DNA of 64,000 bases from Hymenobacter frigidus (GTDB lineage: Bacteria > Bacteroidota > Bacteroidia > Cytophagales > Hymenobacteraceae). The translations under genes were made by a program, and so were the position numbers. Shown piece by piece: positions 7,955 through 17,300 of this stretch. Positions within the stretch are counted from its first letter, which is position 1; each line of letters starts with the position of its first letter. The notes beneath the pieces are model-generated. The model worked only from the letters and a program-made list of their open reading frames with translations. It was not told the origin of the DNA and did not search any database. The DNA is taken from NCBI RefSeq assembly GCF_014640435.1, contig NZ_BMGY01000018.1, positions 1-64,000 on the forward strand, written 5' to 3'.

Positions 7955-8028
7955 GTAGCCCGGGCTTTTGGCCCGCGATAAAGCCAGTAGGCCGAAGTGG
8001 CAAACCGTGCACTAAAAGTCCGCGCTAC
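7955..8028. repeat. Palindromic repeat, family B, at the end of the rluA-type gene
   Basis: GTAGCCCGGGCTTTTGGCCC at 7955 pairs imperfectly with the sequence ending AAAAGTCCGCGCTAC at 8028. The right end directly touches the TAA stop codon (8029-8031) of the pseudouridine synthase gene, the same arrangement as at rimM. Confidence 0.65.
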
Positions 8029-8739
8029 TTACTGGTAGTAGGCCCGGGCGGCGTCCCAGTGCGGCGCGTCGGGCAGGGGAGCCACGAACGTCATCATCTC
8101 CTTTGTGACGGGGTGCTGCAATTGCAGCTGGCGGGCGTGCAGGGCAATGCTCACGTCGGGCAGCGGCGCGATGAAGCCGTATTTCACATCTCCCACAATT
8201 GGAGTGCCGAGGCCCGTGGCCAACTGGGTCCGAATCTGGTGCGGCCGGCCCGTGATGGGGTTCACCTGCAGCAGGTAGCGGTTGCCGGCCATGCCCAGCA
8301 GCTCGTAGTTGAGCTCGGAGCGCAGGCCTTGGGAGTGCTTTTCGGGGTAGGCTTTGGTAACGTTGCGCACGGTGTCTTTCACCAGCCAGTGCACCAAAGT
8401 GCCGCTTTCGGGCACGGGCGGCCGGCCGGTGAGGGCCCAATAGGTTTTGGTCATCAGCGAGTCGCGGAACATTTCGTTCAGGCGGCTCAGGGCTTTGCTG
8501 GTTTTGGCCAGCACCACGATGCCCGACACGGGGCGGTCGATGCGGTGGCACACGCCCACAAAGGCCTCGCCGGGCTTCTTATACTTGAAGCGCAGGTACT
8601 CGGCGGCTTTTTTGGAGAGGGGTTCGTCGCCGGTGGCATCGCCCTGCACGAGTAGGCCGGCGGGCTTATTAATGACGAGAAGATGGTTGTCCTCAAACAG
8701 AATTTCTCTGCCTTCGGACCAGATATTGGGACGATTCAA
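8029..8739 (-). CDS. RluA-family RNA pseudouridine synthase
   Basis: The 236-residue protein isomerises uridine to pseudouridine in structured RNA. It shows VINKPAGLLVQG (22-33), the catalytic motif HRIDRPVSGIVV with Asp68, the conserved Tyr in TKTYWALTG, and the C-terminal NPITGRPHQIRTQLA motif. There is no S4 domain, so it resembles the short RluA/YciL-like branch. The RNA target is unknown. The only available start is TTG at 8739; no ATG precedes the first motif. Confidence 0.92.
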   Translation of the reverse strand: MNRPNIWSEGREILFEDNHLLVINKPAGLLVQGDATGDEPLSKKAAEYLRFKYKKPGEAFVGVCHRIDRPVSGIVVLAKTSKALSRLNEMFRDSLMTKTYWALTGRPPVPESGTLVHWLVKDTVRNVTKAYPEKHSQGLRSELNYELLGMAGNRYLLQVNPITGRPHQIRTQLATGLGTPIVGDVKYGFIAPLPDVSIALHARQLQLQHPVTKEMMTFVAPLPDAPHWDAARAYYQ

Positions 8740-8884
8740 ACGGCGGGCGGGATTTTGGGTAGTCGCAGGAGCGGGCCAGGGCCCCTCGGGGGCTACTGCA
8801 CGTCGTCAGACCACACTCACTGGGCGCTCCGCTCTTGCTTTTTAGTAAGGCGAAGATACGAAGGGGCGCGGAAGTGGGAACGCC

Positions 8885-8987
8885 TGTCATCCTGAGCATT
8901 TTGCGAATCAAGCAAAGCTGAAGGACCTTATCACGGCCGAACGAGTCGTTGCAACGTGATAAGGTCCTTCGCAAGCTCAGGATGACA
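8885..8987. repeat. Palindromic repeat, family A (copy 1)
   Basis: TGTCATCCTGAGC (8885-8897) and GAAGGACCTTATCAC (8920-8934) are matched by GTGATAAGGTCCTTC (8956-8970) and GCTCAGGATGACA (8975-8987). The left arm has a short insertion relative to the perfect copy at 19051-19149. Confidence 0.9.
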
Positions 8988-8994
8988 AACGTTG

Positions 8995-9810
8995 TTAGTA
9001 ACCTTCCTCTTTGTTGGGGAATTCGCGGCTTTTTACATCAGCTACGTAGTGCTGCACGGCTTCGGTCATGATGTCGTGCAGCTCGGCGTAGCGGCGCAGG
9101 AAGCGCGGTTTGAACTCCTTGGTAATGCCGAGCAGGTCGTGTACCACCAGCACCTGACCGTCCACGTCGGGCCCGGCTCCAATGCCGATGACGGGAATGG
9201 TCAATTCCTCGGCTACCTGCTTGGCGAGAGAAGCGGGGATTTTTTCGAGTACCAGGCCGAAGCAGCCGATTTCCTGGAGCAGGCGGGCGTCTTCGAGGAG
9301 CTTCTGGGCTTCGGCTTCTTCCTTGGCGCGCACGCTGTAGGTGCCGAACTTGTAGATGGACTGCGGCGTGAGGCCGAGGTGGCCCATGACGGGGATGCCG
9401 GCCGTGAGAATGCGAATGATGCTGTCCTTCACCTCCGCGCCGCCTTCGAGCTTGACGCCGTGGCCGCCCGACTCCTTCATAATGCGAATGGCCGATTGCA
9501 GCGCCACCGACGAATTGCCCTGGTAGGAGCCAAACGGCATGTCCACCACCACGAAGGCCCGCTTCACGGCGCGCACCACGCTCTGAGCGTGGTATATCAT
9601 CTGGTCGAGGGTGATGGGCAAGGTGGTTTCATGGCCGGCCATGACGTTGGAGGCCGAGTCGCCGACGAGTAATACGTCGATGCCGGCCCCGTCCAGAATC
9701 TGGGCCATCGAAAAATCGTAGGCCGTGAGCATGGAAATTTTTTCCCCCCGCTCCTTCATGGCCAGCATTTGGTGGGTGGTAACAAGTTTGACTTCCTTAT
9801 GCTGAGACAT
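8995..9810 (-). CDS. panB: 3-methyl-2-oxobutanoate hydroxymethyltransferase
   Basis: PanB transfers a hydroxymethyl group from methylene-THF to alpha-ketoisovalerate, the first committed step of pantothenate synthesis. The start is ATG 9810 ([15 protein letters not shown]), giving 271 residues as usual for the family. Diagnostic segments are [32 protein letters not shown] (metal-binding Asp), [29 protein letters not shown] and [17 protein letters not shown]. No other pantothenate gene lies in the window. It follows lptD leftward with a 150-bp gap. Confidence 0.97.
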   Translation of the reverse strand: MSQHKEVKLVTTHQMLAMKERGEKISMLTAYDFSMAQILDGAGIDVLLVGDSASNVMAGHETTLPITLDQMIYHAQSVVRAVKRAFVVVDMPFGSYQGNSSVALQSAIRIMKESGGHGVKLEGGAEVKDSIIRILTAGIPVMGHLGLTPQSIYKFGTYSVRAKEEAEAQKLLEDARLLQEIGCFGLVLEKIPASLAKQVAEELTIPVIGIGAGPDVDGQVLVVHDLLGITKEFKPRFLRRYAELHDIMTEAVQHYVADVKSREFPNKEEGY

Positions 9811-9960
9811 GGTGGGTGTGCGGGAGCAGCGTTTGTAGGGTGAGGGGCCGTTTGGCGGGGCAAAGCTGGTAACAATTTCGTTATCCGGCACCGTTGCCCA
9901 CCAAAAAGCCCCTGGCCGAAGCGCAGAGGCTGATGAGAACCAGGCCGACGGAGCCGGACG

Positions 9961-12942
9961 TTACTGGTTTTGCGGGGTGCGGTTGCGGTTGAGCTTGAGG
10001 TCTTGCAGCAGGCTGCTTTTGGCCGCGATGGTGAAGTTGTAGCCCTTGAGCGGCCCGATGGGCACCCATATGCCCGTGATTTGCCAGCAGTGCAGGTCGC
10101 GGGTGAAGGCCAGGTTGGGGTAAACCAGTGTCTGGCTGGCGATGTCGTAGTTCAGGTTGTAGCTGAAGCGCAGGTTTTCGGTAAGCTTCACCGAGCCCGT
10201 GCCGCTGATGGTATGGGCCGAGAACAGGCGCGGGCTGGGGTCGGTGCGCCGCAACGGAATGGGAATGGTGCTGTAAGTGGCCGAATAGCTCAGGTTCAGC
10301 TCCCACGGAATGTCAAAGTCTACGTAGTCGGCGTAGAAATTGGCGGTGCCCACGGTGCCCAGGGTAGGGTCGTTGCTGGGGGCCACGGCGCGCTTCACCA
10401 CGCTTTTGCGCTGGCCGGTGGCGGGATTGAAGGCGTAGTTGGCCTGCAGGTTGGCGGTGGTGAGGCGGAGCAGGCGGCGTGGGTTGGCTTCAAACAGGTA
10501 TTTGTCGATGGGCACGCCGCGGCTGTCGCGCTGATAGGGGTCAAAGTCAGCGTTACTATTCAGGGTCAGCTTCTTGGAGATGGCAGTACTGAAAGCCACG
10601 CGCAACGGCGACAGCTTGAAGGCGGGTCGAAGGAAGTCGTAGCCGAAGGAAAAGTCCAAGTTGCGGAACAAATCGACCTTTTTGAAGGGGTTCAGGCCGG
10701 TGGTGTCGTTGGGGTCGCGCACCTTCATCTCCAGCGCATTTTGCAGCGTGAACGACAGCTGGCTTTGCGCGCCTCCGCCGGGGGCAGTAGTCAGGAAGCC
10801 ATTGTAGCGGTCAAACGTATTGAAGGGTAGCTTGGTGAGGTCCCCAAGGTTGGTAAACGAGCCGGGCAGCACCTTCTTGGGGTCTTCAAATACACTTGTG
10901 CGATTGGTCAAATTGGGAGCCACGTTGTAGTTCAGGCTGGGCGTCACCTTGTGGCGCAGGGCCTGAACCTTGCGCACGCCCTTGCGCACCACCGTGCCGT
11001 AGAATGCGGTGTTCAGGCTGAGGCCGCCTGAGTAACGGTTCACGCGGTTGAAACCATAGGTAGTATCAATGCGAATGGCCTGCGCCACGGGTTGGTAACT
11101 GTAGCTAAGCCGCTGGCTGTACCACACCTCGCCGTAGGTAACGGAGGGCGTAAGCTTGAAATACTTGGCCAGGGAATAAGAGCCCAGGCCGATGTTGAGC
11201 GTGTGCTCGGCACTGTTGCGGGAGTTTTTCAGCAAGTTGCCAAGGTTGGAAAAGCTGATGGGAATCTGGCTATTCTCGGTGGTGCCGCCTAGTAGGGGCA
11301 GGCCGTTGGTCAGGGTGCGGGGCGTCACGATGTTTGTCAGCTGGTTGCTGGCCGTGCCGGTGTAGCTCACCGTGAGCTGCTCATAAAACTCCTTCAGCTT
11401 GCCGCCGGGCTTGATGCCGAACCACTGGTAGGGGTACTGCCGGGCGATGCCCATGGTCAGGCTGGGCAGGGTGAAACTCATCGTGCCCTCGGTGCCCTGG
11501 CTTTGGGCCAGGCGCACGTCGTAGTTCACGGGCGAGTTGCGAATCTGCTTGGAGTAGCCCACGCTGGAGTTGTACTGCGTAGTGAGGTAGCGCCGGGCAT
11601 CGAGGCTGTTGACCCGGTTGAAGCTGCTGGTGCCGGCCTGCACGCTGGCCGTGAAGCGCCCGCCGCCGGGCTTGGCCACGGGGTTGTGGCTCCAGGTAAT
11701 CCAGAATGAATTGGCAGCGGGCGGCTTGATGTAGCCAATGCCCAGGCCCTGGTTGTCGCGCTGCACAAGGGGCTGCAGGGGCCGGTTCGAGAAGCGCAGG
11801 TTGAAATTGCCCTGGTAGGTGTAGCGCTTCAAATACGATATATCGGCCGTGGCCCCAAAGCCGCCGAACGTCTGGGCGTTGCCGGCGTAGATGTCGCCGG
11901 TGAGGCGCACGCCGATGTAGTCGTTCGGGGCGAAGTAGTAGCCGCCGTTGGTAAGGAAATAGCCGCGGTCGGCGGCCTGCCCGAAGGTTGGAATCAGCAC
12001 GCCCGAGCCCCGGTTCTTATTCGGCGTGGGGAAGAAGCCAAACAGGAAGCCCAGTGGCGTGGGCACGTCGCCAATCACGAGGTTGAACGGCCCGGTCACG
12101 ACTTTGTCGCCCGGAATCATCTTCATCTTCTTGGCCTGAATGTAGAAGTGCGGATGCTCCAGGTTGCAGGTGGTGTAGCGCCCCATCAGGCCGTTGATGT
12201 CGCCATTGGGCAGGCGCTTGATGGTAGCGGCGCTCACGAAGCCCTCGCCCTGCGTGGTCACGGCCTCGGTCACCTTGGCCTTCTTGCTCTTGAAATTGTA
12301 GGCGATGCTGCCGGCCGTGTACAGGCCGCCTTTATCCTTAAGCACGGGCCGGCCCATCAGCCGGTTTTTCACGCTGTCCAGCTTGCCCTCGGCCTGCATG
12401 GTGTTGGTGCCGTAGTTCACGGTGATGAGGGCCGCCTTGAGGTCGGTGTCGCCATACACCACGCTGGCCCCGTTGTAGAGCCGGGCCACCTTGTTCGTCA
12501 CATCAAACTGGATGGAGTCCTTGGCGGTGTAGTTGATGGTGGTTTCAATCTGGCCCCTGCGCCGGGCGGCCAGCTGGAGCGAGTCGCCGGCGCGGCTCAC
12601 GCCATTCACTAAATTGGTGGTGTCGGTGGGGGAAGTGCCGGAGCCGGGAGCCAGCGGGTCGCCGGGCACGGCTTTGTGCGATGCGCCGGGAATGCGCGAC
12701 TGGCCGGTGTTGCGCACGCCGGGGGGCGGCGGCCCTTGCGGGTCGCGCGGGTCGGGCGAAATCATCCGCACGGGTGGGGTGGGGGCACTGCCGGCGCGGC
12801 GCTTAGGTGCAACCTGGCCCCAGGCCGAACCCGGGCCGATGAGCAGCAATAGCACGAGTAGAACTAGCTGACTGAGGCCGCCCCACGCCGGTGCCGCCCG
12901 GTGGCATCGGGCCTCAAAACAATGGCCAAAGCAAACAGACAA
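9961..12942 (-). CDS. lptD: LPS-assembly protein LptD, Bacteroidota type
   Basis: LptD inserts lipopolysaccharide into the outer leaflet of the outer membrane. The 993-residue protein has an N-terminal hydrophobic signal (LSQLVLLVLLLLIGPGSAWG) after about 23 residues, so the true start may be slightly internal. A Pro-rich linker follows, then an OstA-like beta-jellyroll with DSIQFDVTNKVARLYNGASV, GDTDLKAALITVNY and QAEGKLDSV. The rest is a long beta-barrel rich in aromatic and Asn/Gly turns that ends near LLQDLKLNRNRTPQNQ. It faces away from the amidase gene, with divergent -7 boxes between them. Confidence 0.9.
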   Translation of the reverse strand: MSVCFGHCFEARCHRAAPAWGGLSQLVLLVLLLLIGPGSAWGQVAPKRRAGSAPTPPVRMISPDPRDPQGPPPPGVRNTGQSRIPGASHKAVPGDPLAPGSGTSPTDTTNLVNGVSRAGDSLQLAARRRGQIETTINYTAKDSIQFDVTNKVARLYNGASVVYGDTDLKAALITVNYGTNTMQAEGKLDSVKNRLMGRPVLKDKGGLYTAGSIAYNFKSKKAKVTEAVTTQGEGFVSAATIKRLPNGDINGLMGRYTTCNLEHPHFYIQAKKMKMIPGDKVVTGPFNLVIGDVPTPLGFLFGFFPTPNKNRGSGVLIPTFGQAADRGYFLTNGGYYFAPNDYIGVRLTGDIYAGNAQTFGGFGATADISYLKRYTYQGNFNLRFSNRPLQPLVQRDNQGLGIGYIKPPAANSFWITWSHNPVAKPGGGRFTASVQAGTSSFNRVNSLDARRYLTTQYNSSVGYSKQIRNSPVNYDVRLAQSQGTEGTMSFTLPSLTMGIARQYPYQWFGIKPGGKLKEFYEQLTVSYTGTASNQLTNIVTPRTLTNGLPLLGGTTENSQIPISFSNLGNLLKNSRNSAEHTLNIGLGSYSLAKYFKLTPSVTYGEVWYSQRLSYSYQPVAQAIRIDTTYGFNRVNRYSGGLSLNTAFYGTVVRKGVRKVQALRHKVTPSLNYNVAPNLTNRTSVFEDPKKVLPGSFTNLGDLTKLPFNTFDRYNGFLTTAPGGGAQSQLSFTLQNALEMKVRDPNDTTGLNPFKKVDLFRNLDFSFGYDFLRPAFKLSPLRVAFSTAISKKLTLNSNADFDPYQRDSRGVPIDKYLFEANPRRLLRLTTANLQANYAFNPATGQRKSVVKRAVAPSNDPTLGTVGTANFYADYVDFDIPWELNLSYSATYSTIPIPLRRTDPSPRLFSAHTISGTGSVKLTENLRFSYNLNYDIASQTLVYPNLAFTRDLHCWQITGIWVPIGPLKGYNFTIAAKSSLLQDLKLNRNRTPQNQ

Positions 12943-12965
12943 AGTAGTATAGCAGTTAAATCGTT

Positions 12966-12973
12966 TACTTTTG
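12966..12973 (+). promoter_or_regulatory. -7 promoter box TACTTTTG for the amidase gene
   Basis: An exact TAnnTTTG box on the plus strand lies 59 bp before the GTG at 13033. It is 20 bp from an opposing box for lptD, so the two promoters face apart and overlap. Confidence 0.5.
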
Positions 12974-12993
12974 GGGCTAGTTACAGCTCATTA

Positions 12994-13001
12994 CAAAGGT
13001 A
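12994..13001 (-). promoter_or_regulatory. -7 promoter box TACCTTTG for lptD
   Basis: An exact TAnnTTTG box on the minus strand lies 51 bp upstream of the lptD ATG at 12942. Confidence 0.55.
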
Positions 13002-13032
13002 GCAAGTCGCTACCGCCCCTTCAACGAACATC

Positions 13033-13893
13033 GTGCGGATTATTGTGACCTGGGCCAGCGCCGCCCTTTTGCTGCTGGGCGCCGGAAGTGGCGAATGGAA
13101 AGCCGAGGCCCAAACCCCGGCTGATTCCACGCGCATCGCCCCCGATTCGGCCCTGGCGGCCCCGGCCGTTACGGTTCCGGAATTGCCCTACCGCTACCGC
13201 CTGCGCACCGTGGTGCTCGATGCCGGCCACGGCGGCAAGGACCGGGGCTGCGCCGGGGCTTCGGCCCGCGAGGCCGACGTGGCCCTGGCCCTGATTTTGG
13301 CCCTGGGCAAGCAAATTCAGGAAAACCTGCCCGACGTGAAGGTGATTTACACCCGTAAAACCAACGTCTTTATCGAACTCGACGAGCGGGCCGCCATCGC
13401 CAATCGCAACCACGCCGACCTGTTCATCTCCATTCATTGCAACGCCGGCCCCAGCCAAAGCCACGGTACCGAAGTCTGGACCATGGGCCTGCACAAAACC
13501 GACGCCAACCTGGGCGTGGCCCAGCGCGAAAACGCGGTTATTCTGCAGGAAAAAGACTATCAGAAGCGCTACGATGGCTTCGACCCGCGCTCGCCCCAAA
13601 GCCACATTCTGTTCTCGCTGTTCCAGTCGGCCTACATCACCAATAGCCTGCGCTTCGCCCAGCGCGTGGACAGGCAGCTGCGCACCACCGTCAATCGCCC
13701 CAGCCGCGGCGTGAAACAAGCCGGCTTCCTGGTGCTTTGGAAGTCGACCATGCCGGCGGTGCTCATCGAGTCGGGCTTTCTCACCAACCCCGCCGAGGAG
13801 CGGTACCTCAACGAGAAAGCCAATCAATCGTATATGGCCGCAGCCATCTACCGGGCCTTCCGCGAATACAAGCGCGAGCTGGAAGGTGGCTAG
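13033..13893 (+). CDS. N-acetylmuramoyl-L-alanine amidase (Amidase_3)
   Basis: This periplasmic zinc enzyme cleaves the stem peptide from MurNAc during cell separation. The 286-residue protein starts with GTG and a signal peptide (residues 1-27). It then shows the Amidase_3 motifs: VVLDAGHGGKDRG (zinc His66), the zinc Glu80 in AREADVAL, the third zinc ligand in ISIHCNAG, and the catalytic Glu in AVLIESGFLTNPAEE. All metal ligands are present. There is no LysM or SPOR domain. An MCE-domain gene follows 120 bp downstream, a pairing often seen in Bacteroidota. Confidence 0.95.
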   Translation: MRIIVTWASAALLLLGAGSGEWKAEAQTPADSTRIAPDSALAAPAVTVPELPYRYRLRTVVLDAGHGGKDRGCAGASAREADVALALILALGKQIQENLPDVKVIYTRKTNVFIELDERAAIANRNHADLFISIHCNAGPSQSHGTEVWTMGLHKTDANLGVAQRENAVILQEKDYQKRYDGFDPRSPQSHILFSLFQSAYITNSLRFAQRVDRQLRTTVNRPSRGVKQAGFLVLWKSTMPAVLIESGFLTNPAEERYLNEKANQSYMAAAIYRAFREYKRELEGG

Positions 13894-14013
13894 CTTCGGC
13901 CGGTGTATAAGCAGTTGAGTGAGTAGCTTCGGCTGAAACCGTCATTTGCACTGTTTACTCAAACGCCTTGTTCACTCCTACACTCATCCACCCATTCACT
14001 TATCCATCTTCCC

Positions 14014-15030
14014 GTGTCTAAAGAAATAAAAGTCGGGCTGCTCGCCATTGTAGCCATTGCCGCGCTCGTTATCGGCTTCAACTTCTTGCGAGGTAGCAAT
14101 TTGTTCTCCAGTGCCAGCACGTACTACGCAACTTATCCCAACGTAGAAGGCTTGAACGTGGGCGCGCCGGTAATTCTCAACGGCATTAAAGTGGGCCAGG
14201 TGAAAAACCTGGAGTTGCAGCCCGACAAAGGCAACGTGGTGCGGGTGGCCCTGGAAATGCAGGAAGGCGTCGTGCTGGGCGACTCTACGTTGGCCAGCCT
14301 CGGGGGTACGTTACTGGGGTCCAAGACCATCTCGCTGACCCTGGGCCGAAACGGCAAGATTTTTAAGGGCGGTGAGGAATTACGGACGCAGTCGGACACG
14401 GGCATCGCTGGCCTAGCCACGGCGCTACAGGCCCGCGCCCTGCCCGTGCTTTCCAGTCTCGACTCGACGTTGCGGCACGTGAATAGCATTATCAACAAAG
14501 ATGCCCAAACCAACATCCAGGGTACTCTGCTTAGCGCCCGCAACAGCACCGAGGCCTTGCAGCGCCTCATTGAATCGAATCAGCGCAACATCAACCAGAT
14601 TACCAGCAACCTGGTCCAGATGAGTTCGGCCCTAAACAAGACCACTACTAAGCTTGACCGCATCGCCGTAAACTTCTCGCAGCTGTCTGATTCGCTCAAG
14701 GATGCCCCTGTGGGCCCAGCCCTGCGCCGCCTCAACGCCACCATGGCCGAGGCCCAGAGCACCGTGGCCAGCCTGAACCGCGCTCTGAACGACAAAAACA
14801 GTTCGATGGGCAAGCTGCTCAACGACTCGACGCTCTACAACAACCTCACCGCCACCACGGCCAGCTCCAACGACCTGCTGGTAGACTTCAAGGCCAACCC
14901 CAAGCGCTACGTGCACTTTTCGGTGTTCGGCGGCGGCAAGACCGACAAAACCAAAACGGAAGTTGAGACCACTACCACTAAGCCCAACGGCACCAAAACC
15001 GACACTGAGGTAAAAACAACAGTAAAGTAG
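14014..15030 (+). CDS. MCE/MlaD-family lipid-transport protein
   Basis: The 338-residue protein has an N-terminal membrane anchor (residues 7-25) followed by the MCE domain (about 36-115): YYATYPNVEGLNVGAPVILNG, then GVVLGDSTLASLG and LGSKTISLTLG. A long helical region follows (about 130-290), as in MCE proteins that form periplasmic tunnels, and the tail is Lys/Thr rich. MlaD-like proteins bind phospholipid in transport between the membranes. No MlaE or MlaF partner is in the window. The start is GTG 14014 (MSKEIKVGLLAIV). Confidence 0.93.
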   Translation: MSKEIKVGLLAIVAIAALVIGFNFLRGSNLFSSASTYYATYPNVEGLNVGAPVILNGIKVGQVKNLELQPDKGNVVRVALEMQEGVVLGDSTLASLGGTLLGSKTISLTLGRNGKIFKGGEELRTQSDTGIAGLATALQARALPVLSSLDSTLRHVNSIINKDAQTNIQGTLLSARNSTEALQRLIESNQRNINQITSNLVQMSSALNKTTTKLDRIAVNFSQLSDSLKDAPVGPALRRLNATMAEAQSTVASLNRALNDKNSSMGKLLNDSTLYNNLTATTASSNDLLVDFKANPKRYVHFSVFGGGKTDKTKTEVETTTTKPNGTKTDTEVKTTVK

Positions 15031-15124
15031 AAACGCGCCAAGGTGTGTTCGGCGCGTGGCACTAACAATTGAACGTGCCTGCGCAACGCAACCGGAGAAC
15101 ACGCTAAGGCGCGTTCCTACACCG

Positions 15125-15132
15125 TACCTTTG
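15125..15132 (+). promoter_or_regulatory. -7 promoter box TACCTTTG for the carboxylase gene
   Basis: An exact TAnnTTTG box lies 60 bp before ATG 15193. It touches the terminator-like hairpin at 15134-15158, which would then fall in the 5' leader. Confidence 0.5.
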
Positions 15133-15133
15133 A

Positions 15134-15158
15134 AATCCGCCTCCGGGCGGATTTTTTT
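15134..15158 (+). terminator. Intrinsic terminator after the MCE gene
   Basis: Short stem ATCCGCC / GGGCGGAT is followed by seven T. It ends MCE transcripts, but it also lies just downstream of the -7 box for the next gene, so it may attenuate that gene. Confidence 0.7.
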
Positions 15159-15192
15159 GTGCCTATTCTTCTAAAATCCCACCCCGTTTTTT

Positions 15193-16821
15193 ATGAACGT
15201 CGAGTTCAACCGCAACGAAGACCAACTCAAGCAACTTAGCTTCAATCTCAGCCAGAAATTCAAGAAGGTAGCCCTCGGCGGGGGTGAAAAGCGCATTGCC
15301 GCCCACAAAGCCAAGGGCAAGCTCACCGCCCGCGAGCGGATAGCCTACCTGCTGGATAAGGGTGCGGCCCAGGTCGAAATCGGGGCTTTTGCGGGTGAAG
15401 GGATGTACAAGGAAGAGGGCGGTTGCCCCGGCGGCGGCGTGGTGGTGGTCATCGGCTACGTGGCCGGCCGGCAATGCGTGGTGGTGGCCAACGACGCCAC
15501 CGTGAAGGCCGGCGCGTGGTTCCCCATTACCGCCAAAAAGAACCTGCGCGCCCAGGAAATCAGCATCGAAAACAAGCTGCCAATTATCTACCTCGTGGAC
15601 TCGGCCGGCGTGTACCTGCCCATGCAGGATGAGATTTTTCCCGATAAGGAGCATTTCGGTCGCATTTTCCGCAACAACGCGGTGATGAGCAGCATGGGCA
15701 TCGTCCAGATTTCGGCCATCATGGGCCCCTGCGTGGCTGGTGGCGCGTATTTGCCCATCATGAGCGACGAGGCCATGATTGTGAACGGCACCGGCTCGGT
15801 GTTCCTGGCCGGCTCCTACCTGGTGAAATCCGCCATCGGCGAAACCATCGACAACGAGGCGCTGGGCGGTGCGAGCATGCACTCCGAAATTTCGGGCGTG
15901 ACGGACTACAAATTCGATACCGATGAGGAGTGCCTGACCCACATCCGCAATATCTTCGACAAGATGGGCGGGCACGCCACGGCCGGCTTCAGCCGCGCCA
16001 CTCCCGCCAAGCCCAAGCTGGACGAGCAGGAGCTGTATGGCACGCTACCTTCAGACCGGGTGAAGCCCTACGATATGATGGAAATCATCAATCGCTTGGT
16101 CGATAACTCCGAGTTTGAGCCCTACAAAGACCTGTACGGCCAGACGCTTATCTGCGGGCTGGCCCGCATTGATGGCTGGGCGGTGGGCATCGTGGCCAAC
16201 CAGCGCAAAATCGTGAAGAGCAAGAAAACCGGCATGCAGATGGGCGGCGTCATCTACTCCGACTCGGCCGACAAGGCCGCCCGCTTCATCATGAACTGCA
16301 ACCAGAAGCGCATCCCGCTGGTGTTTCTGCACGACGTGTCGGGCTTCATGGTGGGTTCGGCCTCCGAGCAGGGCGGCATCATCAAGGACGGCGCCAAGAT
16401 GGTGAACGCCATGGCCAATTCGGTGGTGCCCAAGTTCACGGTTATCGTGGGCAACAGCTACGGGGCCGGCAACTACGCCATGTGCGGCAAGGCCTACGAC
16501 CCACGCCTCATTGTGGCCTGGCCCACCGCCCAACTGGCCGTGATGAGCGGGGCCGCCGCCGCCAATACCCTGCTGCAAATCCAGGTAGCCTCCCTCAAAG
16601 CCAAAGGCGAAGTCATCACCCCCGAAGCGGAGAAGGAGCTGCTCGACCGCATCAAAGCCCGCTACGAGGAGCAGTTATCGCCCTACTACGCCGCGGCACG
16701 CCTCTGGGTCGATGCCGTGATTGACCCGCTGGAAACCCGTAAGGTGCTCTCGGAAGGGATTTCGGCGGCCAACCATGCGCCGATTGAGAAGGCGTATAAC
16801 GTGGGCGTTATTCAGGTGTAG
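15193..16821 (+). CDS. Acyl-CoA carboxylase carboxyltransferase (beta) subunit
   Basis: The 542-residue protein is a biotin-dependent carboxyltransferase most like methylcrotonyl-CoA carboxylase beta. It contains KGKLTARERIAYLLD, GGCPGGGVVVVIGYVAGRQ and KAGAWFPITAKKNLRAQEI. Two oxyanion-hole segments follow: IMGPCVAGGAYLPIMSDEAM in the N half, and GNSYGAGNYAMCGKAYDPRL in the C half. It would transfer CO2 from carboxybiotin to an acyl-CoA such as 3-methylcrotonyl-CoA or propionyl-CoA; the exact substrate is inference. The biotin-carboxylase alpha subunit is not in the window. Confidence 0.93.
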   Translation: MNVEFNRNEDQLKQLSFNLSQKFKKVALGGGEKRIAAHKAKGKLTARERIAYLLDKGAAQVEIGAFAGEGMYKEEGGCPGGGVVVVIGYVAGRQCVVVANDATVKAGAWFPITAKKNLRAQEISIENKLPIIYLVDSAGVYLPMQDEIFPDKEHFGRIFRNNAVMSSMGIVQISAIMGPCVAGGAYLPIMSDEAMIVNGTGSVFLAGSYLVKSAIGETIDNEALGGASMHSEISGVTDYKFDTDEECLTHIRNIFDKMGGHATAGFSRATPAKPKLDEQELYGTLPSDRVKPYDMMEIINRLVDNSEFEPYKDLYGQTLICGLARIDGWAVGIVANQRKIVKSKKTGMQMGGVIYSDSADKAARFIMNCNQKRIPLVFLHDVSGFMVGSASEQGGIIKDGAKMVNAMANSVVPKFTVIVGNSYGAGNYAMCGKAYDPRLIVAWPTAQLAVMSGAAAANTLLQIQVASLKAKGEVITPEAEKELLDRIKARYEEQLSPYYAAARLWVDAVIDPLETRKVLSEGISAANHAPIEKAYNVGVIQV

Positions 16822-16850
16822 TAAACACGCACGTCAGATTTGTTTTAAAG

Positions 16851-17282
16851 ATGAAACGCAAAAACCCCATCATTACAGTTGCATTCGGGTTTCTTTCTGC
16901 CGGAGCATTTGGACAGGCAGTTACGCTTACGGATGCACAAATCGGTAATTCCGGACCATCCAAATTGATTTTCGCTACACTGAATAATGGACGGTGTGAA
17001 GTAGCAGTGCAGTTAGCCGAAAAAGACATTGCTAATAAACTGCCTTTTTTGTGCCTATTCGGCAGTATTGCTCCAACGGTGATGGTGCCTTCCGATTTTC
17101 AATTTGAGCAAAAATTTCAAGTTCATTATTATGAATATGGCTGCTCACCTGCTGAAAATGTGTGCATGGTTGCTTATAATAGTCAGGTATTTAAGTACTT
17201 GTCTGATAAGTACGGGAACAGGTGGATGAAGCTGATTCGAAAAGATGCAATTGGGCTTGAAGAATGGAAGAAAAATAGGTAA
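16851..17282 (+). CDS. AT-rich orphan secreted protein
   Basis: The 143-residue product has a short signal peptide (MKRKNPIITVAFGFLSAGAFG). The mature part contains three Cys residues, in LPFLCLFG and in the pair GCSPAENVC, and ends FKYLSDKYGNRWMKLIRKDA. Codon use is visibly more AT-rich than in all neighbours, which suggests recent acquisition. No family is recognised. It starts 29 bp after the carboxylase stop and is followed by a 470-bp repeat-rich spacer, so it sits at the edge of a variable region. Confidence 0.7.
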   Translation: MKRKNPIITVAFGFLSAGAFGQAVTLTDAQIGNSGPSKLIFATLNNGRCEVAVQLAEKDIANKLPFLCLFGSIAPTVMVPSDFQFEQKFQVHYYEYGCSPAENVCMVAYNSQVFKYLSDKYGNRWMKLIRKDAIGLEEWKKNR

Positions 17283-17300
17283 TCTACTTTCTGCCCTTTG

